NCBI RefSeq assembly: GCF_000802305.1
Contig: NZ_JTDK01000001.1
Coordinates: forward strand, 186,001-250,000
Length of the DNA: 64,000 nucleotides
Direction: 5' to 3'
From: Microbacterium mangrovi
GTDB taxonomy: Bacteria > Actinomycetota > Actinomycetes > Actinomycetales > Microbacteriaceae
The translations under genes and the position numbers were made by a program. This document shows positions 51,901-60,488 of this stretch, one piece after another. The notes beneath the pieces were generated by a model. It saw only the letters and a list, made by a program, of their open reading frames with translations. It was not told the DNA's origin and did not search any database. How positions within the stretch are numbered: position 1 is the first letter of the stretch; each line of letters opens with the position of its first letter.

Positions 51901-53835
51901 GTGACCGACACGATCGCGACGACCGCTCCCACGCCCACGCGCAGCCCGCTGCGGCTCGCGCTCATCGTCGGGGCGCTCGGAGTCGTGTTCGGCGACATCG
52001 GCACCAGTCCCATCTACACGCTGCAGACGGTCTTCAACCCGAGCGACCCGCACCCCGTGCCCCTCACCACCGAGAACCTGTACGGCGTCGTGTCGCTCAT
52101 CGTCTGGTCGATCATCCTCATCGTCACCGTCACGTACGTGCTGCTCGCAATGCGCATGGACAACGACGGCGAGGGCGGCATCATGGCCCTGCTCACCCTG
52201 CTGCGGCGCTGGGCTCCCAGCAGTCGCACCCGCATCGTGGTGCTGCTCTCGGGCCTGGCCGTGCTCGGCGCGGCCCTGTTCCTCGGCGACAGCATGATCA
52301 CCCCGGCGATCTCCGTACTCTCCGCCGTCGAGGGCCTCAAGGTCATCAACCCGGGGCTCGCCGAATGGGTGGTCCCGATCACGGCGGCGATCCTGCTGGT
52401 GCTCTTCCTGGTGCAGCGGTTCGGGAGCGCGGTCGTGGGCCGCCTGTTCGGCCCCGTGATGGTGGTCTGGTTCGCCGTGGTCGCGGTGCTGGGCATCGGC
52501 GGGATCACCCACGATCCCGGCATCCTGCTCGCACTGCTGCCGACGTACGCGATCGGTTTCATGGTCGGCCACTTCCAGATCGCGTTCTTCGCCCTCGCCG
52601 CGGTCGTGCTGTCGGTCACCGGCGCCGAGGCGCTGTACGCCGACATGGGCCACTTCGGAAGGCGTCCGATCTCGTTCGCCTGGCTGGTGCTCGTCTTCCC
52701 GGCGTGCGCCCTCAGCTACCTGGGCCAGGGGGCGCTCGTCCTGCAGGATCCGAAGAACATCTCGGCGCCGTTCTTCCTCCTCGCCCCCGGATGGGGACAG
52801 ATCGCCATGGTCGTGCTCGCAACGGCGGCGACGGTGATCGCCTCCCAGGCGGTCATCTCGGGTGCCTTCTCGGTGGCCAGTCAGGCATCCGGACTCGGCT
52901 ACCTGCCGCGCCTGCGCGTCGCGCACACCTCGTCGTCCACCCATGGCCAGATCTATGTCCCGTGGATCAACTGGCTGCTGATGGTGTCGGTGGTCACCCT
53001 GGTGTTCGCGTTCCGCAGCTCGGCGGCGCTGGCCTTCGCGTACGGGATGGCGGTGACCGGAGCGATCACGACGACCACGATCCTGTTCTTCTACCTCGCC
53101 CGCCGCCGCTGGCGGAACGTCCCGCCGTGGCTGCTGTGGGCCGGCGGCATCGCTCTGGTCTCGATCGACTTGCTCTTCGTCGCCGTCAACCTGACCAAGT
53201 TCATCCACGGCGCGTGGCTGCCGCTCGCGATCGGCCTCGCCGCGTTCATCGTCATGACCACCTGGCAGCGCGGACGCGAACTGATCACCGAGCGCCGCAC
53301 CCAGGCCGAAGGGTCGCTGAACGCGTTCATCGACAAGCTGCGCAGCAAGTCGACGCTGGTGGCCACGGTTCCGGGCACGGCGATCTTCCTCAACCCGGGC
53401 AGCGCGACGACGCCGCTGGCGCTGCGCGCCAACGTCGAGCGCAACCACGTGCGGCACGAGCGGGTCGTGGTGCTGTCGGTCGAGATCGACACGGTGCCCC
53501 GGCTTCCGGAGGAGAGGCGCTTCGTCGTCGACGACCTGGGTGATCCGACCGACGGCATCGTCCTGGTCAGGATGCGCTTCGGATACACCGAGACCCCCGA
53601 CGTCCCGGCCACCCTGGCGACCCTTCCCGCCGACCAGTCCGAGGGAACCCTCGACCTGGATGACGCCACCTACTTCCTGTCGAAGATCGAGCTGCGGGAG
53701 GGGCGGCTTCCGGGCATGGCGCAGTGGCGCAAACGGCTGTTCCTCGCGTCGTCGCACATCACCAGCGACGCGAGCAACCACTTCCGGCTGCCGCGTGACC
53801 GCGTGATCGTGATGGGGTCCCAGATCGAGCTGTGA
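51901..53835 (+). CDS. kup: KUP family potassium uptake protein
   Basis: A 644-residue membrane transporter with 12 predicted helices. It starts with the diagnostic GALGVVFGDIGTSPIYTLQTVF and has MRMDNDGEGGIMALLTL, FLGDSMITPAISVLSAVEGL, ADMGHFGRRPISFAW and a cytoplasmic C-terminal domain of about 180 residues ending HFRLPRDRVIVMGSQIEL, all as in Kup. It imports K+ with protons. TACGAT (51889-51894) ends six bases before the GTG at 51901, so there is no room for a leader riboswitch. The gap 51739-51900 shows nothing else. Confidence 0.92.
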   Translation: MTDTIATTAPTPTRSPLRLALIVGALGVVFGDIGTSPIYTLQTVFNPSDPHPVPLTTENLYGVVSLIVWSIILIVTVTYVLLAMRMDNDGEGGIMALLTLLRRWAPSSRTRIVVLLSGLAVLGAALFLGDSMITPAISVLSAVEGLKVINPGLAEWVVPITAAILLVLFLVQRFGSAVVGRLFGPVMVVWFAVVAVLGIGGITHDPGILLALLPTYAIGFMVGHFQIAFFALAAVVLSVTGAEALYADMGHFGRRPISFAWLVLVFPACALSYLGQGALVLQDPKNISAPFFLLAPGWGQIAMVVLATAATVIASQAVISGAFSVASQASGLGYLPRLRVAHTSSSTHGQIYVPWINWLLMVSVVTLVFAFRSSAALAFAYGMAVTGAITTTTILFFYLARRRWRNVPPWLLWAGGIALVSIDLLFVAVNLTKFIHGAWLPLAIGLAAFIVMTTWQRGRELITERRTQAEGSLNAFIDKLRSKSTLVATVPGTAIFLNPGSATTPLALRANVERNHVRHERVVVLSVEIDTVPRLPEERRFVVDDLGDPTDGIVLVRMRFGYTETPDVPATLATLPADQSEGTLDLDDATYFLSKIELREGRLPGMAQWRKRLFLASSHITSDASNHFRLPRDRVIVMGSQIEL

Positions 53836-53942
53836 CCCGTCGCCCGTCCTCGGCGGAGTGGATGACGCGAAGGGAGGAGGCTCGGCGCCGGATGCCTCCT
53901 CCGGTCGTCGCATCCCCTCCGCTCGCGACGCCGCGGGCGGGG

Positions 53943-54770
53943 CTACGCGCGGGAGAAGGCGGAGGCCCGCTCGACCTGGTCGCGGGTGGGTGTGATCCCG
54001 GTGTAGCGGGCGAACTGGCGCGCGGCCTGCAGGGCGATCACGTCGGCCCCCGTGATGACGGGGGTGCCGGCATCCCGCGCGGCGCGGATGAGCGGGGTCT
54101 CGGCGGGGAACGCGACGACGTCGAACACCGTGCGGGCTGCGGCGATGTGCGCGGGGGTGAACGCGAGCGCGTCGGCATCCTGCCCGCTCATGCCGAGCGG
54201 GGTGACGTTCACGATCACGGCATGGCCGGGAGCGGGGTCGTCGGCGGTGAACCGGTAACCGTACTTGTCGGCCAGCGCGCTTCCCGCCTGCTCGTTGCGG
54301 GCGAGCACGGTGACGTCGTCGAATCCGGCGCCGCGGAACGCCGCCACCACGGCCTTGGCCATGCCGCCCGAGCCGCGCACGAGCACGGAGGATGCCGGGT
54401 CCACCGCGTGCTCGACGAGGAGTTCGGCGACCGCCTCATAGTCGGTGTTCGACGCAGTCAGCGTGCCGTCGTCGTTGACGATCGTGTTCACGGACTCGAT
54501 CGCGGCGGCCGACGGTTCGATGGCGTCCACGAGCGGGATGACGGCCTCCTTGAACGGCATCGACACCGAGCATCCGCGGATGCCGAGACCGCGCACCCCC
54601 GCGATCGCGGCCTCGATGTCGGTGGTCGTGAACGCCTTGTAGATGAAGTTCAGGCCGAGTTCCTCGTACAGGAAGTTGTGGAACCGGGTGCCGAGATTCG
54701 ACGGGCGTCCGGCCAGCGAGATGCACAGGGTCATGTCCTTGTTCAAGATCGGCATGCCCCATTCCACCAC
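53943..54770 (-). CDS. Shikimate dehydrogenase-like NADP-dependent enzyme
   Basis: A 275-residue AroE-family protein. The N-terminal catalytic domain includes SLAGRPSNLGTRFHNFLYEE and SVSMPFKEAVIPLVD, with the catalytic Lys in MPFKE; NTDYEAV has the substrate Asp. The NADP loop is RGSGGMAKAVV (about residues 131-141), then VLARNEQAG. The usual SKSP motif of true AroE is altered (SLAGRPS), so it may act on quinate or a related compound. A GTG at 54770 or the ATG at 54755 could be the start. The next gene is divergent. Confidence 0.82.
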   Translation of the reverse strand: MVEWGMPILNKDMTLCISLAGRPSNLGTRFHNFLYEELGLNFIYKAFTTTDIEAAIAGVRGLGIRGCSVSMPFKEAVIPLVDAIEPSAAAIESVNTIVNDDGTLTASNTDYEAVAELLVEHAVDPASSVLVRGSGGMAKAVVAAFRGAGFDDVTVLARNEQAGSALADKYGYRFTADDPAPGHAVIVNVTPLGMSGQDADALAFTPAHIAAARTVFDVVAFPAETPLIRAARDAGTPVITGADVIALQAARQFARYTGITPTRDQVERASAFSRA

Positions 54771-54831
54771 CCGGTATCACCCGGGCGCGACCCCGCCTCC
54801 TCCCTGCGAGATCCGAGAGAGGGGTCCGAAC

Positions 54832-55599
54832 ATGTCCACGTCTTCACCAACGCGGCCGAGCCGGCGATCCCGGCTGGCCGCCCTCGTCGTCGCGGGCCTG
54901 ATGGCCGTCGGCGGCGTCGCGATCGCCGCACCCGCCGAGGCGTACACCGCCTGTACCGGCGGTTCGCTCGCCGTCACCGCGACGTTCACGCAGGGCGCTG
55001 CCGGGCACAGCTACGCCGCCGTGATCTTCCGCAACACCGGTTCCGTCCCGTGCACCATGCACGGCTACCCGTCCGTGGCCGCCTTGAACGGCACCGGCGG
55101 CGTCATCGGGCACGCCGGCCACGCCACCGGGTACCCCGTCCCCACCGTCACGCTCGCGCCGCAGGGGTTCGCCTCGTCGCAGATGTCGTGGATGAACTTC
55201 AACCCGGTCACGAGCGGTCCGTGCACCTGGTCGCACTCGATCGCGGTGACGCCGGAGGGCACCACCGCCGTGACGCACCTGCCGGTGCAGGTCAGCATCT
55301 GCGAACTCCGCGTGCAGCCGACCGTCGCCGGCTCGCCGCACTACCTCGGCTACCCCCGGGCGCAGCTGGAGTGGATCCGGGGCGGGCACGCCATCTCGGC
55401 ATACATGGGGTACTACTGGCAGCAGGCGATCAACGCCCTGCACGCCGGGAGCGCCACGCAGTGGACGCCGCAGATCGCCGAGCTGCACCAGCTCATCACG
55501 CTGCCGGATGCCATGCAGACCCCGACCCAGCACGCCGAGTGGCTGCACGACGTGCACAGCCTCGACGCGTTCTTCGTGACCCCGGGCCTGTACCTGTGA
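54832..55599 (+). CDS. Secreted DUF4232 protein
   Basis: A 255-residue exported protein with a signal peptide (SRRSRLAALVVAGLMAVGGV, cleavage near APAEAYT). The mature part has a DUF4232 domain (about residues 40-165), recognised by AVIFRNTGSVPCTMHGYPSVAAL and the later HSIAVTPEG strand, with three Cys. The last 80 residues are helical, with YYWQQAINALHAG and EWLHDVHSLDAFFV. The DUF4232 role is unknown; members are surface or secreted proteins of actinobacteria. GAGAGAGGGG precedes the ATG at 54832. Confidence 0.85.
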   Translation: MSTSSPTRPSRRSRLAALVVAGLMAVGGVAIAAPAEAYTACTGGSLAVTATFTQGAAGHSYAAVIFRNTGSVPCTMHGYPSVAALNGTGGVIGHAGHATGYPVPTVTLAPQGFASSQMSWMNFNPVTSGPCTWSHSIAVTPEGTTAVTHLPVQVSICELRVQPTVAGSPHYLGYPRAQLEWIRGGHAISAYMGYYWQQAINALHAGSATQWTPQIAELHQLITLPDAMQTPTQHAEWLHDVHSLDAFFVTPGLYL

Positions 55600-55626
55600 A
55601 ACCGTCCGAGCCCCGCCGCAGGGTCG

Positions 55627-56514
55627 TCACCCGCGGCGGGGCTCGGCGGTGAGCGACTGCGTGCCGAGGACGATGGCGAGCTGCAGCCGCTCGGCATCCT
55701 CGGACCCCGGCTCGGCGGTGTACACCATGATCCGCAGGTCGTCCTGGGCCACGACGAGGGTGTCGCAGTCGACCGTGATCGGGCCGACGGTCGGGTGGTC
55801 GATGACTTTGTGCCGGGACTGCTCGGCCGCGGGGGAGTCGGAGACCGTCTCCCACAGCACCGCGAAGCGCGGGCTCGCCGCCTGCAGATCGGTCACCAGC
55901 CGGCGCAGCCGGTCGTCGTGCGGGTACCGGGCCGCCGTCATCCGCAGATCGGCGATGAGGCGCGCGACCTGCTCCTCGTGCTCCGCGGGCGTCTGCCGGG
56001 CGCGGGATGCCGGCCCGACGACGTTGCGCCAGACGCCGTTGCGCTCGTTGCCGCGCAGATCCGCGGTCGGGCCCATCAGTGCGTCGTAGGGCGCGTTGGC
56101 GATGACCAGGTTCCACGCCGCGTCGTACACGACGACCGGGATCCCCTCGAACCGGTCGAGGAGCCGCTGTACGCTCGGCGCCACCCGCCGCGAGACGATG
56201 CCGGAACCCGGCGCGCTGCGACCGGCGAGCTCGAAGAGGCGGTCGCGTTCGGCATCCGACAGGCGCAGGGCCCGCGCCAGCGACTCGACCACCTGCTCGG
56301 AGGGCGCCGTCGCCCGGCCCTGTTCGAGGCGCGTCAGATAGTCGACGGAGATCCCGGCGAGGCCGGCGAGCTCTTCGCGCCGCAGTCCCGCCGCCCGTCG
56401 CCGGCCGCCCTGCGTGAGCCCCACCGTCTCGGGTGCGACGCGGTCGCGCCAGCGACGCACCGCTCTGCCGAACTCCCAGACTTCCACCCCTCCAGTCTGC
56501 GCGCGGTCCGCCAT
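55627..56514 (-). CDS. XRE family regulator with a MmyB-like ligand-binding domain
   Basis: A 295-residue regulator. The helix-turn-helix lies at about residues 35-90: GLRREELAGLAGISVDYLTRLEQGRATAPS. The C-terminal domain (about 115-285) is the MLTR/MmyB PAS-like ligand-binding type, with PVVVYDAAWNLVIANAPYDAL, GPITVDCDTLVV and MVYTAEPGSEDAERL. The partner gene, a short-chain dehydrogenase, starts 75 bases away on the other strand, a common arrangement in which the regulator controls the dehydrogenase. Confidence 0.88.
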   Translation of the reverse strand: MADRAQTGGVEVWEFGRAVRRWRDRVAPETVGLTQGGRRRAAGLRREELAGLAGISVDYLTRLEQGRATAPSEQVVESLARALRLSDAERDRLFELAGRSAPGSGIVSRRVAPSVQRLLDRFEGIPVVVYDAAWNLVIANAPYDALMGPTADLRGNERNGVWRNVVGPASRARQTPAEHEEQVARLIADLRMTAARYPHDDRLRRLVTDLQAASPRFAVLWETVSDSPAAEQSRHKVIDHPTVGPITVDCDTLVVAQDDLRIMVYTAEPGSEDAERLQLAIVLGTQSLTAEPRRG

Positions 56515-56588
56515 CCTGTCCTGGTACCGGTGGTCCTACGAAAACCGGACGACTGCCTGACCTGGTCGCGCCGTCGAAGGATGGTGCC

Positions 56589-57299
56589 ATGACAACGACA
56601 CTCATCACCGGGGCGAACAAGGGCCTCGGCAAGGAAACCGCCCGGGCCCTCGTCGCCGCCGGTCACACCGTCTGGCTCGGGGCGCGCGACATAGACCGCG
56701 GGCAGGCGGCCGCCGACGAACTCGGCGCCCGCTTCGTGCAGCTCGATGTGACGCAGGATGCCTCCGTCGCCGCCGCCCTCGCGACGATCGCCGAGTCGGG
56801 CACGGGGCTCGACGTGCTCGTCAACAACGCCGGCATCGCCAAGCGCGGCGAAGGAATGAGCGAGGCGCTCGACGGACCGAGCGTGCGCGAGGTCTACGAC
56901 ACCAACGTCGTCGGAATCGTCCGGGTGACCGAGGCGGCGCTGCCGCTCCTGGCCCGCTCGGACAACCCGGTGGTGGTGAACGTGTCGAGCGCGCTCGGCT
57001 CGTTCTGGGCCACCCACGAGCCGACCCGCCCGGCCTCGCACTTCGTCTCGCTGGTCTACGGATCGAGCAAGGCCGCCGTCTCGATGCTGACCGTGCAGTA
57101 CGCGAACGCGCATCCCGAGGTGAAGTTCAACGCCGTCGAGCCGGGCATCACCGCGACCGAACTGGGCGGCGGCGATCCGGGCAGCCACCCCGGACGGCCC
57201 GCCGCGGAGAGCGCGAAGATCGTCGCGAAGCTCGCGATGATCGGCCCCGACGGACCGACCGGAACGTTCCAGGAGGATGCCGGCGAGCTCGGCTGGTGA
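56589..57299 (+). CDS. Short-chain dehydrogenase/reductase
   Basis: A 236-residue classical SDR. The cofactor motif is TGANKGLG (residues 7-14), NNAG follows at about 82-85, the catalytic Ser is in NVSSALG and the YxxxK pair in YGSSKAA (about 157-161). It reduces or oxidises an alcohol or carbonyl with NAD(P)H; the substrate is unknown. The divergent XRE/MLTR regulator is the likely repressor. The gene's last codons form the first unit of a 17-base tandem repeat. AAGGAT ends six bases before the ATG. Confidence 0.9.
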   Translation: MTTTLITGANKGLGKETARALVAAGHTVWLGARDIDRGQAAADELGARFVQLDVTQDASVAAALATIAESGTGLDVLVNNAGIAKRGEGMSEALDGPSVREVYDTNVVGIVRVTEAALPLLARSDNPVVVNVSSALGSFWATHEPTRPASHFVSLVYGSSKAAVSMLTVQYANAHPEVKFNAVEPGITATELGGGDPGSHPGRPAAESAKIVAKLAMIGPDGPTGTFQEDAGELGW

Positions 57300-57354
57300 G
57301 GGGAGAGGGCTGGTGAGGGGAGAGGGCTGGTGAGGGGAGAGGGCTGGTGAGGGG
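57293..57354 (+). repeat. 17-bp tandem repeat (minisatellite) at the SDR stop
   Basis: The unit CTGGTGAGGGGAGAGGG begins at 57293, 57310, 57327 and, partially, 57344: three full copies and an 11-base remnant. The first copy carries the last Trp codon and the TGA of the dehydrogenase gene. Confidence 0.85.
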
Positions 57355-57369
57355 CCGGTGACGCCCGAA

Positions 57370-57389
57370 GATCCGTGATCTCACGGATC
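57370..57389 (+). promoter_or_regulatory. Palindrome upstream of the small gene at 57422
   Basis: GATCCGTGA (57370-57378) and TCACGGATC (57381-57389) form a perfect 9-bp inverted repeat with a 2-base centre. A second palindrome, CCGCGGCGCCGCGG, is at 57392-57405. Both lie just before the -10-like GACGCT at 57410-57415, a suitable operator position. Confidence 0.45.
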
Positions 57390-57421
57390 CGCCGCGGCGC
57401 CGCGGGTGTGACGCTGGCTTC

Positions 57422-57610
57422 GTGCGCATCGAGATCTGGGTGGACAGCACCGACCCGCCCGTGGGCCGGGTGGGTGACGACGACGACGCGCGCCCGTTCG
57501 TCGGCTGGATCGACCTACTGGCCGTGCTGTCCGGCCTCCTCGAGCCGGCGGGCGACGAAGACGGCGAGCTCGGTGCGCGAGCGCAGACCCAGCTTGGTGA
57601 GGATGTTTGA
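57422..57610 (+). CDS. Small conserved-looking protein overlapping the luxR 3' end
   Basis: A 62-residue protein with a well-formed core (RIEIWVDSTDPPVGRV, then PFVGWIDLLAVLSGLLE), a pattern I have seen in small actinobacterial proteins of unknown function. GACGCT (57410-57415) ends six bases before the GTG. The C-terminal 20 residues (AGDEDGELGARAQ...) are encoded by DNA antisense to the last 96 bases of the LuxR gene. This suggests that the original stop near LLEP was lost and the frame runs on. The function is unknown. Confidence 0.5.
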   Translation: MRIEIWVDSTDPPVGRVGDDDDARPFVGWIDLLAVLSGLLEPAGDEDGELGARAQTQLGEDV

Positions 57611-60415
57611 CACGTGGGTCTCGACCGTGCGTCGCGACACGGACAGATCCCCGGCGATCTCCGGGTTGGTGGCGCCGGTCGCGACGAACCCGGCGATGCG
57701 CTCCTCGGTGCGCGTGAGCGACTCCCAGCCGAACGCGGGCCGCGCGCGGGGCCGCGTGAGGCCCGGGATGCCGGCATGCCGGAACGCGGCGCGGGCGCGC
57801 ACCAGGTCGTGATCCGCCCCGACCTCGGTGTAGCCGTGCAGGGATGCCTCCGCCAGCATCCGCCGGGCGTCGTCGCGAGCGGGGAGGGCGACCGCGGCGA
57901 ACTCGGCGACCCGGGCGTGGTCGAATCGGCGCGACGTTCCCGCCAGCAGCCCGGCGGCCTCGACGAGGGCGCCCGCGTCGCCGGACACCCGGCCGTGCAC
58001 GGCCAGGGCGGTCGCCCGGAGGTGCGTGACGGCGGGGTTTCGGTCTGCGAGGCCGGTCAGCACCCGGACGATCTCGTCCGCACGGGATCGCGCGACCGAA
58101 CTGTGCGACGGATGCGCGTCGATGACCGTGCGCACGAGCTCGGCGAGGTCGAGGCCCAGCTCCGCACAGTCCATGAGCATGTCGGTGGCCCGCAGCTCCT
58201 GCCACCCGTCCCACAGCACCTCCAGTGCGGCGACCTCGTCGCCGCGGGCCCGCTCGCGCTGGCTGAGTCCGAGCCAGATCCACCCCCGGCCGCGACCCGC
58301 CCAGGCCGCCCTCTCGGGAATCGGAGAAAGCCGCCGCGCCCACTCGAGCGCCGCCTCCGGGCCCCGCTGATGAGCGACGAGCCAGGCGCGCAGGCCCAGC
58401 ACCGGGCCGCTCATGCGCACGTCCATCGACCCCACGAGGGTGTGATGGGCATCCAGTTCCGCGGCGATGTCCGAGAAGCTCGCGGTGTGGCTGAGCACCT
58501 GGGCGCCGAAGGCGTGCGCGGCCAGCACGCCGGTGCGGTAGCCGAACTGCTCGGACAGCTGCAGCCCGTGGTGCAGGAGCCCCGCCGCGTCGGCGTCGCG
58601 CTGCGCGTCGGTCAGCGCGAGGGCGAGCTGCGCGTGCGGGAAGGCCTCCACCGAGGCGAACGAGAGGTGCCGGTCGGCGAGGGCGGCGGCCCGGCTGAGC
58701 AGCGCGATCGCCTCGTCGAGGTCGCCCTGGAAGTCGGCGATCTGCCCGTGCACGGCCAGCGCCAGCACCTCGGCGCCGGGGTTGCCGACCTCGACCGCGA
58801 GCGCGGCGCCTTCGCGCGCCAGGCGCTTGGCCCCCTCGACGTCGCCGAGCATGAACTGCGGCCAGCCGGCGAAGGCGAGGTGTGCGGCGCGGTCGGCGGG
58901 ATCGAGGAGGTCGGAGGCCGCGTACCGCTCCGATTCGGCGCGGGATGCCGCGTTGCGGTGCTCCTGCATCAGCGCGTGCGTGTACGTGGAGGTGAGGGCG
59001 GGCAGCACGTCGGCGGGAACGTCCTGCTGCAGCGCGCGCTCGGCGAGGGCGGTCGACTCGGCGGCGTGCCCGGCGCTGAGCGCGGCCCGCGCCAGGCCCG
59101 CGACCGCCCGCACGTGGAGCGCATCGTGCGGTTCGGTGGCGTGCACGACCCGTTCCCACAGCTCGGTCGCCGTGGCGGGGGCGCCGACCGAGGTGCGCTG
59201 GGCGAGCTGCAGCATCCACGGGAGGTCTTCGGGGGAGGTCCGCGCCTGCAGCAGGTGTCCTGCCACGACGGATGCCGGCGCGCCGGCGGCATCCAGCCGG
59301 ACCGCGACCTCGCGCTGCAGTTCGGCGCGCACCGGCGCCGGAAGGTCCTGCAGCAGCACCTCCTGGATCAGTTCGTGGCGGAAGCCCAGGAGGTCGTGGT
59401 CGGCCTCCTCGAGGAACCCGGCGGCGAAGGACTCCCGCAGCAGCGGCACGAGCGCGCTCATCGGCTGGCCGGCGACGACCCGCAGCTGCGTCATCGGAAA
59501 GCGGGTTCCGAGAAGCGCCGCCGACGTGAGCAGCTCGCGGGTCGGGGCGGACAGGTGGCTGAGGTGGCGCATCATCACCATCGCGAGCGACGGCGACGGG
59601 CCGACCGGGGCATCCAGCACGGCCTCCCCGCCCGCGTCGATCGTCACCGCCCCGTCGCGCAGCAGCGACCGCAGCATCTCGGTGAGGAACAGCGGATTGC
59701 CCCCGGAGGCGGCCACATAGCGGGCCAGGGCCCCGTCGACGTGTCCGCCGGTGAGGCGTTCCGCGATCGTGACGCACGCGCTCTGCGGCAGCGCGGTCAG
59801 CTCCATCGGCTGCAGCAGTCCGCGCTCGCTCAGAACGCTCAGCAGATTGTCGAGGGCGGGCGGGGTCTCGTGGCGCGCCTGGGTGCGCATCGACCCGACC
59901 ACCACCAGCGGCAGCTGCTCGAGCGTCCGGGCGAGCCGTGCGAGCAGAGCGAGGGATGCCGGATCGGCCCACTGCAGGTCTTCGAGCACGAGCACGAGCG
60001 GGGTGGCCGCGACCTCGTCGATCACCGCCAGCAGGCGCTCGCCGACCGCGTGCTCGTTCGCCCCCGCGGCGAGGCGACGGTCGTCTTCGGTGAGGCGGGG
60101 CGCGAACGCGTCGAGCAGCAGGCCGTAGGTGCGGCGTCCGTCCATGGCGTCGGCGGCACCGCGCAGCACCGGCCGCCCCGACAGACGCTGCAGCGCAGCC
60201 TCGATGAGCGACGTCTTGCCGATGCCGCCCTCGCCGAGGACGACCACGAAGCGACCGGTCGAGAGCTCATCGGCGTCGAGGGCGTCGGTCAGACGCGCGA
60301 GTTCGGCGTCGCGACCCACGAAGACCGAGCCGGATGCGGGCACGGCGCGAGCGCCGGATTCGGCGACGGCGTGAGCGCCGGAAACGGGCGCAGTGCGAGC
60401 GCCGGATGTGCGCAT
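57515..60415 (-). CDS. Large LuxR family regulator with an ATPase domain (LAL/MalT type)
   Basis: A 966-residue regulator. An N-terminal AAA-like ATPase has Walker A GEGGIGKTSL and Walker B LVLVLEDLQWAD; the middle about 450 residues are TPR-like helical repeats (for example ALAVHGQIADFQGDLDEAIA). The C-terminal LuxR helix-turn-helix is LTRTEERIAGFVATGATNPE then EIAGDLSVSRRTVETHVSNI. Such proteins activate genes after ATP and ligand binding. The ATG at 60415 has GGTGAAGG upstream. The next gene is divergent and encodes another large ATPase. Targets are unknown. Confidence 0.85.
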   Translation of the reverse strand: MRTSGARTAPVSGAHAVAESGARAVPASGSVFVGRDAELARLTDALDADELSTGRFVVVLGEGGIGKTSLIEAALQRLSGRPVLRGAADAMDGRRTYGLLLDAFAPRLTEDDRRLAAGANEHAVGERLLAVIDEVAATPLVLVLEDLQWADPASLALLARLARTLEQLPLVVVGSMRTQARHETPPALDNLLSVLSERGLLQPMELTALPQSACVTIAERLTGGHVDGALARYVAASGGNPLFLTEMLRSLLRDGAVTIDAGGEAVLDAPVGPSPSLAMVMMRHLSHLSAPTRELLTSAALLGTRFPMTQLRVVAGQPMSALVPLLRESFAAGFLEEADHDLLGFRHELIQEVLLQDLPAPVRAELQREVAVRLDAAGAPASVVAGHLLQARTSPEDLPWMLQLAQRTSVGAPATATELWERVVHATEPHDALHVRAVAGLARAALSAGHAAESTALAERALQQDVPADVLPALTSTYTHALMQEHRNAASRAESERYAASDLLDPADRAAHLAFAGWPQFMLGDVEGAKRLAREGAALAVEVGNPGAEVLALAVHGQIADFQGDLDEAIALLSRAAALADRHLSFASVEAFPHAQLALALTDAQRDADAAGLLHHGLQLSEQFGYRTGVLAAHAFGAQVLSHTASFSDIAAELDAHHTLVGSMDVRMSGPVLGLRAWLVAHQRGPEAALEWARRLSPIPERAAWAGRGRGWIWLGLSQRERARGDEVAALEVLWDGWQELRATDMLMDCAELGLDLAELVRTVIDAHPSHSSVARSRADEIVRVLTGLADRNPAVTHLRATALAVHGRVSGDAGALVEAAGLLAGTSRRFDHARVAEFAAVALPARDDARRMLAEASLHGYTEVGADHDLVRARAAFRHAGIPGLTRPRARPAFGWESLTRTEERIAGFVATGATNPEIAGDLSVSRRTVETHVSNILTKLGLRSRTELAVFVARRLEEAGQHGQ

Positions 60416-60488
60416 GCCACCGCCCTTCACCTGCCCCCATGCAGACACTCAGACGCCCTGGTGCCGAGTTTAAGGCACAGTTGTCCTT

